The translations under genes and the position numbers were made by a program. From Myxococcales bacterium (GTDB lineage Bacteria > Myxococcota > UBA796 > SXON01), in the NCBI GenBank assembly GCA_009692585.1, contig SHYX01000029.1, positions 1 through 63,229 of the forward strand: a stretch of DNA of 63,229 bases. The letters run 5' to 3'. The notes below the pieces were generated by a model. It was not told the DNA's origin, did no database searches, and worked only from the letters and a program-made list of their open reading frames with translations. The first letter of the stretch is position 1; each line of letters starts with the position of its first letter. Of the stretch, positions 48,792-56,487 are shown one piece after another.

Positions 48792-48828
48792 ACAGCGTCG
48801 GCCCGCGAGGGTCGGCGCTGTTTCAATT
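48792..48828 (+). terminator. Rho-independent terminator of the HU gene
   Basis: A 13-bp stem (48792-48804 with 48809-48821, two G-U pairs) with a GCGA tetraloop is followed by TTCAATT. It lies 32 bases after the HU stop and before the convergent Cys-rich lipoprotein gene. Confidence 0.75.
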
Positions 48829-48846
48829 CGGTCACCCCGTTTCAGG

Positions 48847-49287
48847 TCAGATGTCGCCCGAATCCCCAGTGTCCGCCGTATCGGCCTCGCTCACCTGGAA
48901 GTCCACCCGCGCCGACGACCCGTGGATGTTGGAGATGGTGACGGCGGCTGGGCCGACGGCCACGTCCGGCACGACGAAGGTCACGGTCTCCACGCACGCC
49001 GAGCAGTCGACGATGCAATCCGTACACGCATCGCACGACGTGCACTCGGCCGACGCACGGCAGCTGTCGCACTCATCACAGGTCGCGCGGGTGACCGCGC
49101 TCACCGTGGCTGCGGTCGACCCCACGCGCACGGAGGTGTCCCACAGCTCGGTGAGCGGACCCGTCGTCGCGACCACCTCGGTGCCCGAGGCTCCGGACGC
49201 CGGGGCGAAGAGCGGCGCCGGCAACTCGCAGTGCAACGAAACGAGTTCGGTCGAAGTACTGCATGCGAGAATCAGAAAAACCATCAT
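48847..49287 (-). CDS. lipoprotein with IPT/TIG-like fold and cysteine-rich insertion
   Basis: 146 residues from ATG 49287 (49284 also possible). Lipobox L-I-L-A-C (Cys9) gives a lipidated N-terminus. The body looks like an IPT/TIG beta sandwich (SGASGTEVVATTG ... VGPAAVTISNIHGSSARVDF). A loop of about 30 residues is packed with Cys: CDECDSCRASAECTSC, CDACTDC, then IVDCSAC. The end is DTADTGDSGD, an acidic tail. It overlaps the PBP1A stop by one base (TGATG), so both are expressed together. Confidence 0.75.
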   Translation of the reverse strand: MMVFLILACSTSTELVSLHCELPAPLFAPASGASGTEVVATTGPLTELWDTSVRVGSTAATVSAVTRATCDECDSCRASAECTSCDACTDCIVDCSACVETVTFVVPDVAVGPAAVTISNIHGSSARVDFQVSEADTADTGDSGDI

Positions 49288-52190
49288 CACCACTCCGTCG
49301 TCAACAGGTCTTCCGTCGTCTTCTGGCCTGCCGCGGCGGCCTGGCCACCGGGCACCGTTCCGGGGAGGAAGGGCATGGCCCGCCCGCCCGACATCGGGCG
49401 CCCCGAGGCCTCGTCGATCCCGACGAAGACCACGTTGCCCCCCCCCTTCCACTCCCGGTCGGAGTCCTTGGGCACCGCGCGGGCCATATACTGCATCCAG
49501 ATCGGCAGCGCCGTGTGCCCGCCGGTGGCCTGTGCGCCGAGCGTGCGCGGCCTGTCGTAGCCAACCCAGACCACCGTGAGCACGGTGGGGGTGTAGCCAG
49601 CGAACCAGGCATCGCGATTCTCGTTCGTCGTGCCCGTCTTTCCCGCGACCCGCAAGCCAAGCTTCTGGGCCTTGGCGGCCGTCCCGTTGCTGGCAACCTC
49701 GATGAGCATCCAGTTCATGATCTGGGCCACGGCCGGATCCAGAACCTGCTCCCACTCGGCGGGCGGTACGAACTGCTCCAGCACGACCCCGTCCCGGTCG
49801 GTGACCTTGGCGACGTAATGAGGCTCCACCCGACGACCTGCCGTCGCGAAGGCGCTGTAGGCGCGGGCGAGCTCAGGGATGGTGAGGGACGCCGAGCCGA
49901 GGCCCATCGACAGGTCCACGTCCATATGGCTCTCGATCCCCAGGCGTCGCGACAGCGCCACCACCGGATCAAGACCGATCACGTCCAGGACCCGCACGGT
50001 GACGACGTTTCGGGAGAGCGCGAGCGCCTTGCGGAGGGTGATGTCGCCCAGGTAGTCCTCGCCGTAGTTGGCCGGCTTCCACAGCTGGTTTCGCAGCGTG
50101 TTGTAGACTAGAGGCGCGTCCTGCACGATGGTGGCGGTGGTGAACTTCCTGGACTCGATGGCCGCGGCGTAGACGAGGGGCTTGAAGGTGCTGCCGACCT
50201 GCCGCTGCGCCTGCGTCGCACGATTGAACTGCGTGTCCTGGAAGTCGACCCCACCGACCATGGCCACCACCGCGCCGTCGTCGAGCCGGTAGCTCCACAA
50301 CGCGCCCTGGATCTCCGGCTTCTGGAACAGGCTGACCGCGGCGAAGGGACCGGGGCCCGCCTCGGTGTATCGGGCGAGCGCCTCACCCTTTTGGAAGTCC
50401 TGCGCCTCCACCTCGACCGTCACCACGTCGCCGACGCGCAGCGCCCGCGCCATATCGTCGATCTTCCTTCCCTTTCGCGGCTCCTCGGGGGTGACCGGGT
50501 AGGCCCAAGTGGTCCAGGACAAGGGCATCAGTCCGGTGACTCCGCCGAGGTCCACGAGGGCGTGCTTCTTCTGGACGTCGGTGACGACGCCGGTGTAGAA
50601 CTCGCCTTCGACGACGGCGGTGAGCTTGCTGGCGAGGGCCTTCCGGCGCGTCTCCATCGCGGCGCCGTCGAGGTGCTCCTCGACGCCGCGCCAGCCCCCG
50701 ATCTTCTCTTCGGCGTCGCCGACGCCGCCGGTGATGGCGCGTTGCGCCTCCTGCTGCAGGGCGAGGTCGCAGGTGCTCTGGACGACGAGTCCATCGTTGT
50801 ACACCCGATCCTGCCCGTACTTCTCCACGAGGTACCGGCGGATGTGCTCGGTGAACCAGGGCGCCTTGACCAGGAACTCGTTCTTCCGGGCCACGATCAC
50901 CAACTCGGCCTCATAGGCCTTGTCGCCCTCTTCCTGGGTGATGACGCCGTTGTCGGTCATCTGATCGAGCACATACCGCTGCCGCGCCTTGGCCTTCTCG
51001 AGGTGACGGTGGGGACTGTAGTCGCTGGGACGTTGCGGCAACCCGGCGATCATCGCCGCTTCGGCGAGGGTGAGCTCGGAGGCGTGCTTGTCGAAGTAGA
51101 CCCGCGACGCGGCCTCGACACCGTAGGCGCCAGAACCCAGGTATATCTGGTTCAAATACAGATAGAGGATGTGATCCTTGCCGAAGGCCTCTTCGACCCG
51201 CCACGCCAGGAGGACCTCCTTGATCTTGCGGGTGAAGGTCTTTTCGTTCGAGAGCAGAAAGGCGCGGGCCACCTGCTGGGTGATCGTGGATGCACCCTGC
51301 GCCTTTTTCCCCGCCAGCGTGTTGCGCCCCACCGCGCGGACGATGCCCATGTAGTCGATGCCGCCGTGCTCATAGAAGGAAGCATCCTCGGCCGAGATGA
51401 AGGCGTCGATCAGGACCTGCGGAACCGCGTCCAGCTCGATGACGTACCGGCGCTTCTCGTAGATCTCCCCCATCAGCTCGCCGTGCTGGTCGTAGACGAC
51501 GGTGACGGTGGGGGGGCGGTACGCGCCGAGGGCCTCCACGCTGGGCAGCTCCCGCGAATAGTACCAGCCGGCACCGAAGATGCCGACCGCGCCGCCGACC
51601 GCGACGACCACGGCGAACGTCGCCGTGCCGGCGAAGCCCGCCGACAGCCAGCGCCGGAGGCGGCTGCGCCCCTCTCCTTTCGGTGGCGACGCCTTGTTCC
51701 CAGGGGACGATCGGCCCCGGGGCGGAGGCATCGGCGGCACGCCGCCGCCCGGCGGGGCGATGATCGGCCGAACCGGTCGGGGCCGCGGCGGGGGCAGGGG
51801 CGTGCCCATCTGGGTCAGGTCGTCGTCGCCGCCGTCGACGTCGGCGGCGGGAATGGGCCGCCCGAGACCGGACGGCGCCGTCCCCGGCATCTCCAACACC
51901 TCGGGAGCGAGCGCCGGGGTGGCCGGGGCCGCGCGCGAAGGGGCGAGCGGCGTCGGCTCAGTGCGCGCTGGCGGCGGGCGGGTCGGCGGGCCTGACGCGC
52001 GGGGCGGGAGGGGGACCGCGTCGTCGGCGAACCGGGCCCCCCGACCCCGTAGAAGCTCCATCATTCCGACCGGATAGCTGATCAGGAGCGGACGACCGCA
52101 CGCACATTGCCGTTCCGTGCCAGGGAGCGGGTACGGCTCCCCCAGCCGGGTCTTCGATGCACAGTGCGGGCAGGTGACGCTGAGTGCCAT
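49287..52190 (-). CDS. mrcA: penicillin-binding protein 1A with N-terminal zinc ribbon
   Basis: 967 residues. A cytoplasmic head carries two Cys pairs (CPHCASK and CACGRP), a likely zinc ribbon, then a Pro-rich linker (about 60-165). A membrane segment near residue 190 precedes a GT51 glycosyltransferase (SAEDASFYEHGGIDYMG, GASTITQQVARAF, YLNQIYLGSGAYGVEAAS), an OB-like region, and a class A transpeptidase with SxxK in VGSTFKPLVY, LSRN and KTG in VAGKTGTTNENRDAWF. It builds and crosslinks peptidoglycan. Downstream is the Cys-rich lipoprotein. Confidence 0.93.
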   Translation of the reverse strand: MALSVTCPHCASKTRLGEPYPLPGTERQCACGRPLLISYPVGMMELLRGRGARFADDAVPLPPRASGPPTRPPPARTEPTPLAPSRAAPATPALAPEVLEMPGTAPSGLGRPIPAADVDGGDDDLTQMGTPLPPPRPRPVRPIIAPPGGGVPPMPPPRGRSSPGNKASPPKGEGRSRLRRWLSAGFAGTATFAVVVAVGGAVGIFGAGWYYSRELPSVEALGAYRPPTVTVVYDQHGELMGEIYEKRRYVIELDAVPQVLIDAFISAEDASFYEHGGIDYMGIVRAVGRNTLAGKKAQGASTITQQVARAFLLSNEKTFTRKIKEVLLAWRVEEAFGKDHILYLYLNQIYLGSGAYGVEAASRVYFDKHASELTLAEAAMIAGLPQRPSDYSPHRHLEKAKARQRYVLDQMTDNGVITQEEGDKAYEAELVIVARKNEFLVKAPWFTEHIRRYLVEKYGQDRVYNDGLVVQSTCDLALQQEAQRAITGGVGDAEEKIGGWRGVEEHLDGAAMETRRKALASKLTAVVEGEFYTGVVTDVQKKHALVDLGGVTGLMPLSWTTWAYPVTPEEPRKGRKIDDMARALRVGDVVTVEVEAQDFQKGEALARYTEAGPGPFAAVSLFQKPEIQGALWSYRLDDGAVVAMVGGVDFQDTQFNRATQAQRQVGSTFKPLVYAAAIESRKFTTATIVQDAPLVYNTLRNQLWKPANYGEDYLGDITLRKALALSRNVVTVRVLDVIGLDPVVALSRRLGIESHMDVDLSMGLGSASLTIPELARAYSAFATAGRRVEPHYVAKVTDRDGVVLEQFVPPAEWEQVLDPAVAQIMNWMLIEVASNGTAAKAQKLGLRVAGKTGTTNENRDAWFAGYTPTVLTVVWVGYDRPRTLGAQATGGHTALPIWMQYMARAVPKDSDREWKGGGNVVFVGIDEASGRPMSGGRAMPFLPGTVPGGQAAAAGQKTTEDLLTTEW

Positions 52191-52266
52191 CCGTCAGGAT
52201 TCGTCCCCGACTATCTTCTCCGGGTTGCGCGCGGCAGCGCTGACGCCTAATCTCCGACAAACCAGC

Positions 52267-55125
52267 ATGCGCAACTTCCGCATCCTCCTGACCCTCAGCG
52301 GGCTCGGGATCATCGCCCTCGGCGGCTACCACGTCGCCGCCCGAGCCAGCACCTTCGTCGCCTCGACGATCCTCCCCGCCGCAGTGGAAGGCGACTACGT
52401 CGACCGCTTCCCCGATTTGTCGATGCGTCGCTACGAGCTGGGGCAGCTCAGCATCCTGCGCCAGTCACTCGGCGAGGTCTCCGAGCGGTACGTCGATCCC
52501 GCTCGCATCGACTACCCGGCGATGTTCCGGGCGGGGCTGGAGGCGGTGGAGCGACTCTGCCCCGAGGTGGTGTTGCGCCTGGACGGCGAACGCCTGCACG
52601 TGATGGTGGACCGGTACACCACGACGCTGCAGGTCCGCCCCCTGGATACGCCGGAGGACGTGGTCAGCGAGGCCCAGCGGGTCGCGCAGATCCTCCAGAG
52701 TCAACTTCCCGCCGGCGACTACGAGTTCCCGGAGATCGAGTATGCGCTCGTCAACGGCATGCTCTCGACCCTGGACCCGCACACCATGCTGATGCCGCCT
52801 GTCGCGGCTCGAAAGATGCAGGAGGACAACGACGGGAGTTTTGGAGGCCTGGGCATCAGCATCAGCATGCACAACGGCGAGCTGACGATCGAGTACCCGA
52901 TGGCCGGCACTCCGGCCGCGCGAGCCGGACTCAAGCCCGGGGACAAGATCGTGAAGATCGAGGGTGAAGGCACCTTCAACATGGACATCGACGACGCGGT
53001 CGCCAAGATGCGCGGTCCCGCCGGGACGCCCATCACCGTGTCGGTCACCCGCGAAGGCATGGACATCCCGCGGGACGTCAAGATGATCCGGGCGGAGATC
53101 CGTCAGGCCGCGGTGTGGGGCGAGCTCCTGGACGGGAACATCGCCTACGTGGAGATTCCCCAGTTCCACGCCCTCGTCGACTCCCAACTCGACGCGGAGC
53201 TCAGCGCCCTCGCCCGCAAGGCGAGCCCCGGCGGGCTCAAGGGGTTGGTGCTCGACATGCGCGACAACCCGGGCGGCTACCTCGAGCAGGCGATCAAGGT
53301 GGGCGACAAGTTCCTTTCGCAGGGTGTCGTCGTCGCGACCGTGGGCCCCAACGACTCGGACCGCGAAGAGCGCTCGGCACAGAATTCGGGGACCGAACCC
53401 AAATACCCCATCATCGTCATCATGAGCGGCAACTCGGCCTCCGCCGCAGAGATCGTCGCTGGCGCACTGAAGAACCAGGAGCGGGCGGCGATCCTCGGTG
53501 AGCGCAGCTTCGGCAAGGGCTCGGTCCAGGAGATCAACAAGTTCACCGGCGACGCCCAGCTCAAGCTCACCGTGCGTCGGTACCTGACCCCCGGCGACCA
53601 CTCCATCCAGGAGATCGGCATCCCCCCGGACATCGAACTCAAGCGCGCCTACGTGGAGCCGCCTCGAAAAATCGAGGGGTACGACGTGATGAGCGGCCCG
53701 GTGATCTCGATGTTCGCGCGCGAACACCTCACCCGAGAGGCCGATCTCAACGGGCACTTCACCAACGCCGTCAACCTGGAGACGCCGCCGGTCTACAGTC
53801 TCCGCTACCTGGCGGCCGTCCCCGACGACACGGTGAAGTCCGACCGCAAGGACGCGAAAAAGGACTTCGAAGTTCAGCTGGCGCGGGATGTCCTGCTCGC
53901 CACCCAGGGGTCCCGCCGGGCCGACGTGCTGCGCGGCGCCGAGACCGTGGTGGCCGCGCGCCAGAAGACGCAGCAGGCCGCGATCGCTGAGGCGTTCGCC
54001 GCCCAGAAGATCGACTGGTCCGCGTGCAACGCCACTGCCCCGGTTGCGGCGGACGTGGTGCTCGAGTTCGCCGTCACCGGCACCGACAGCTGGGGAAGCA
54101 CCCTCGTTCCCGGTGAGTTGACGGATGCGCGCGCCACCGTCACCAATCGGGGCGCCACGCCCATGTGCCAGACGCTCGTCCGCGCCGAGAGCCCCAAGGG
54201 CAATGACATCGTGGACGGCACGGAGTTCTACTTCGGCAAGGTTCGCCCCGGCGAAGTCCGGACCTACACCTCTCGAATCAAGGTCCCGGCCGGCTACCCG
54301 ACCGAGGTGGCCCCGGTGCGGCTGCAGCTCACCGACATGTCCGGCGCCACGCTCTCGGACAAGACGGTCGAGATCAACACCGCCGGCCAGGAGTTTCCGG
54401 CCTACGCGTGGGACTGGGTGCTCTCCGACGCCGAGGGGGGCAATGGCAACGGACTGCCCGAGGTTGGCGAGACCGTGAGCCTCAAGCTGAAGGTGACGAA
54501 CGTCGGCCCGGGCAAGGGGGGCGAGGGCACGTTCAATCTTCGCAAAACTGGAGACATGGGCAAATCGGTCGAGCTGAAGGAGGCGCGACTGGTGTACAAA
54601 GGACTGGCGCCCGGTCAATCGGTCGAAGGAAGCCTGAGCTTTCGAATCGCCGCCGAGCCGCCCGACGCCGCCCTGAGCTTCGAGCTGACCGTGCGCGACA
54701 ATGAGCGCTACGACTACGCCGCCATCACGCGCGGCGGGTATTACGAGTATTTCGCCGCGACGGAGAAAATCGCAATGACCCTCGGCAAGGCGGTCGCCCC
54801 GGTGCACCGCCAGCCCCCGCGCATCGAGATTACCCGCGCGCCGAGCGCGGACGGCAAAGACGGACAATCCACCGTTTCCGGCGTCGCGAGCGATGACGTT
54901 GGGGTTCGCAACGTGATCGTGTACCATTCCCAGCAGAAGCTGGCCTACGCCGGTGGTGGTGACGCCGCTCACCCCGCCCCGACGGTCCCCTTCTCGGCCA
55001 CCGCGGACCTCGACGAAGGCAACAATCTGATCGTGATCGCCGCCCGTGACGGAGACGGGCTCACCACCACGCGCACCCTGAGCATCCTCCAGCGTCCGAC
55101 GCTTCCACAGGCGCCCGAGCCGTAG
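52267..55125 (+). CDS. C-terminal processing (tail-specific) protease with long extension
   Basis: 952 residues from ATG 52267. N-terminal membrane segment or signal anchor (LLTLSGLGIIALGGYHVAAR). A PDZ domain (about 190-275; GSFGGLGISISMHNGELTI) and an S41 protease domain follow, with catalytic Ser390 in MSGNSASAAEIVAGAL and Lys417 in GERSFGKGSVQEI. The final ~400 residues hold beta-sandwich domains resembling CARDB (DARATVTNRGATPMCQTLVR, LKLKVTNVGPGKGGEGTFNL) and an Ig-like end. It probably trims periplasmic proteins. The C-terminal domains may bind partners. Confidence 0.9.
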   Translation: MRNFRILLTLSGLGIIALGGYHVAARASTFVASTILPAAVEGDYVDRFPDLSMRRYELGQLSILRQSLGEVSERYVDPARIDYPAMFRAGLEAVERLCPEVVLRLDGERLHVMVDRYTTTLQVRPLDTPEDVVSEAQRVAQILQSQLPAGDYEFPEIEYALVNGMLSTLDPHTMLMPPVAARKMQEDNDGSFGGLGISISMHNGELTIEYPMAGTPAARAGLKPGDKIVKIEGEGTFNMDIDDAVAKMRGPAGTPITVSVTREGMDIPRDVKMIRAEIRQAAVWGELLDGNIAYVEIPQFHALVDSQLDAELSALARKASPGGLKGLVLDMRDNPGGYLEQAIKVGDKFLSQGVVVATVGPNDSDREERSAQNSGTEPKYPIIVIMSGNSASAAEIVAGALKNQERAAILGERSFGKGSVQEINKFTGDAQLKLTVRRYLTPGDHSIQEIGIPPDIELKRAYVEPPRKIEGYDVMSGPVISMFAREHLTREADLNGHFTNAVNLETPPVYSLRYLAAVPDDTVKSDRKDAKKDFEVQLARDVLLATQGSRRADVLRGAETVVAARQKTQQAAIAEAFAAQKIDWSACNATAPVAADVVLEFAVTGTDSWGSTLVPGELTDARATVTNRGATPMCQTLVRAESPKGNDIVDGTEFYFGKVRPGEVRTYTSRIKVPAGYPTEVAPVRLQLTDMSGATLSDKTVEINTAGQEFPAYAWDWVLSDAEGGNGNGLPEVGETVSLKLKVTNVGPGKGGEGTFNLRKTGDMGKSVELKEARLVYKGLAPGQSVEGSLSFRIAAEPPDAALSFELTVRDNERYDYAAITRGGYYEYFAATEKIAMTLGKAVAPVHRQPPRIEITRAPSADGKDGQSTVSGVASDDVGVRNVIVYHSQQKLAYAGGGDAAHPAPTVPFSATADLDEGNNLIVIAARDGDGLTTTRTLSILQRPTLPQAPEP

Positions 55126-55143
55126 TCGGATTACCCTCCGGAG

Positions 55144-55815
55144 ATGCTGCCCAAGCTCAAGCTTCCCGCGCAGGTCTCCATCGTCCACGCGTCGGCGGTG
55201 CCTCCTCTGCTCGTCAAGGGGCGCTGCGTCACCCAGGCCGGCGACGAGCTGTCCATCGAGGTGCCCCCGGGTACGGAGTTGCCCGCCAGCGTTCAGCTGA
55301 TCGTGGACTTCGCCGGCGAGCCGGGCGTGAGTCGCGCCATCGTCACGGTGCTGGGACATCGCGACGGGCGCCTGCTGGTGCAGATCCTGCGGGTGCCGAC
55401 CTCCGACCAGAGGGAGTACCCCCGGATGCACGGCGGCATCACGCTGCGCTACCACCTGTTGCCTCGCGCCACTGCGGCCGAAGCTGCGGAAGTGTGGATG
55501 CGCGGCGGGCCACCGGCAGGTCGTGAGTACGATCCCGACCCGTTCATGAACTTCTCGGTCACCGGCTTGGCGTTCGACGACGTGGTCACCTGCCAGGAAC
55601 ACGACCTGCTCGGCATCCTGGTGAAGGTCCCGGGCGTCGACCACACCTGGCGGGGCGTGGCCTCGGTGGTCCGCGTCTCGAAGATCCCCATCGACGAACG
55701 CGACGACACCATCGCCGCCACCCACCGCATCTCGGTCAATTTCCACGAGCTTCCCGATGAGGCGCGGGTCGCCCTTGGGAAACACACCGAGCGCATCCAG
55801 GAGGCGTGGTTGTGA
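55144..55815 (+). CDS. PilZ domain c-di-GMP-binding protein
   Basis: 223 residues. Both parts of the c-di-GMP-binding signature are present: RxxxR in DQREYPRMHGG (Arg90-Arg94) and NxSxxG in MNFSVTGLAF (Asn136, Ser138, Gly141). It lies 18 bases after the protease and overlaps the rhodanese gene (GTGA at 55812), so it is in a cell-envelope operon. Likely couples c-di-GMP level to an envelope process. Confidence 0.9.
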   Translation: MLPKLKLPAQVSIVHASAVPPLLVKGRCVTQAGDELSIEVPPGTELPASVQLIVDFAGEPGVSRAIVTVLGHRDGRLLVQILRVPTSDQREYPRMHGGITLRYHLLPRATAAEAAEVWMRGGPPAGREYDPDPFMNFSVTGLAFDDVVTCQEHDLLGILVKVPGVDHTWRGVASVVRVSKIPIDERDDTIAATHRISVNFHELPDEARVALGKHTERIQEAWL

Positions 55816-56483
55816 TTCGTGATCGCCTCAAGGGCGTGGCGAAGAAGGCCGCGATCAAGTTCTTCGGCATGGAGTGGGATGCCGAAGAGCTACCGCCAAA
55901 CGCCGGCAACACCAAGCTCGATGGTCCCCAGCAGTTCGACCCGAACCTGATTCCCCGGGTGGTCGACGGCTCGGGGGACACCCCCGGCCCCAAACATCGC
56001 GAGCGCATCGGCCGAACCTGGCTGGCCTCGCAGGTGATCAGCGGCGTCCCCGGTGTAATCATCGACCTGCGCCACCCTCGCGAGGTGGTCGCCGGGCTCA
56101 TCCCCCAGGCCATCCTGTTCCCCGGCGAACAGCTCCACACCCAGCTTGACCGCTTGCCGGCCAAGGACATCCGCATCACCGTCTACGATCAAGTCGGGGG
56201 CGACGCGTCCGAAGCCATGGCGACATGGCTGAAGGAACAGGGCTGGGAGATCGCCCGGTTCCTGCAGGGGGGCTACGCCGAGTGGATCCAGCACGACGAA
56301 CCCGTCGCGCTGCCGCAACCGCCGGCGGGAGGGCGCTACCACCTGGGGAATCCGGTCGAGCTCCGGGCCGGCGGCCGCGGGCACGTTCAGGCGGCAGCGG
56401 CCGAGGGGTCACCCCGCTACGCGGTCCTGCTCGAGTCGGGCGAGGTCCGCACCGGGGTGTCGGAGGCGGAGATCGTCGGGTGA
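55812..56483 (+). CDS. rhodanese-fold protein without active-site cysteine
   Basis: 223 residues from GTG 55812. The rhodanese core VIIDLRHPREVVAGLIPQAI and FLQGGYAEWIQHDEPVAL is clear. The active-site loop reads TVYDQVGGDASEAM, with Asp126 where the catalytic Cys should be. The protein has no cysteine there and is unlikely to transfer sulfur. The C-terminal part (about 165-223) is a separate small domain. It may be a binding partner for the PilZ protein encoded upstream or the transglycosylase downstream. Confidence 0.8.
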   Translation: MIRDRLKGVAKKAAIKFFGMEWDAEELPPNAGNTKLDGPQQFDPNLIPRVVDGSGDTPGPKHRERIGRTWLASQVISGVPGVIIDLRHPREVVAGLIPQAILFPGEQLHTQLDRLPAKDIRITVYDQVGGDASEAMATWLKEQGWEIARFLQGGYAEWIQHDEPVALPQPPAGGRYHLGNPVELRAGGRGHVQAAAAEGSPRYAVLLESGEVRTGVSEAEIVG

Positions 56484-56487
56484 CTCG

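Noticed and set aside
52465..55785. 1106-codon minus-strand open frame opposite the protease and PilZ genes
   Set aside because: Shadow with repeated Val/Arg/Gly/His composition and no family; plus-strand genes are secure.
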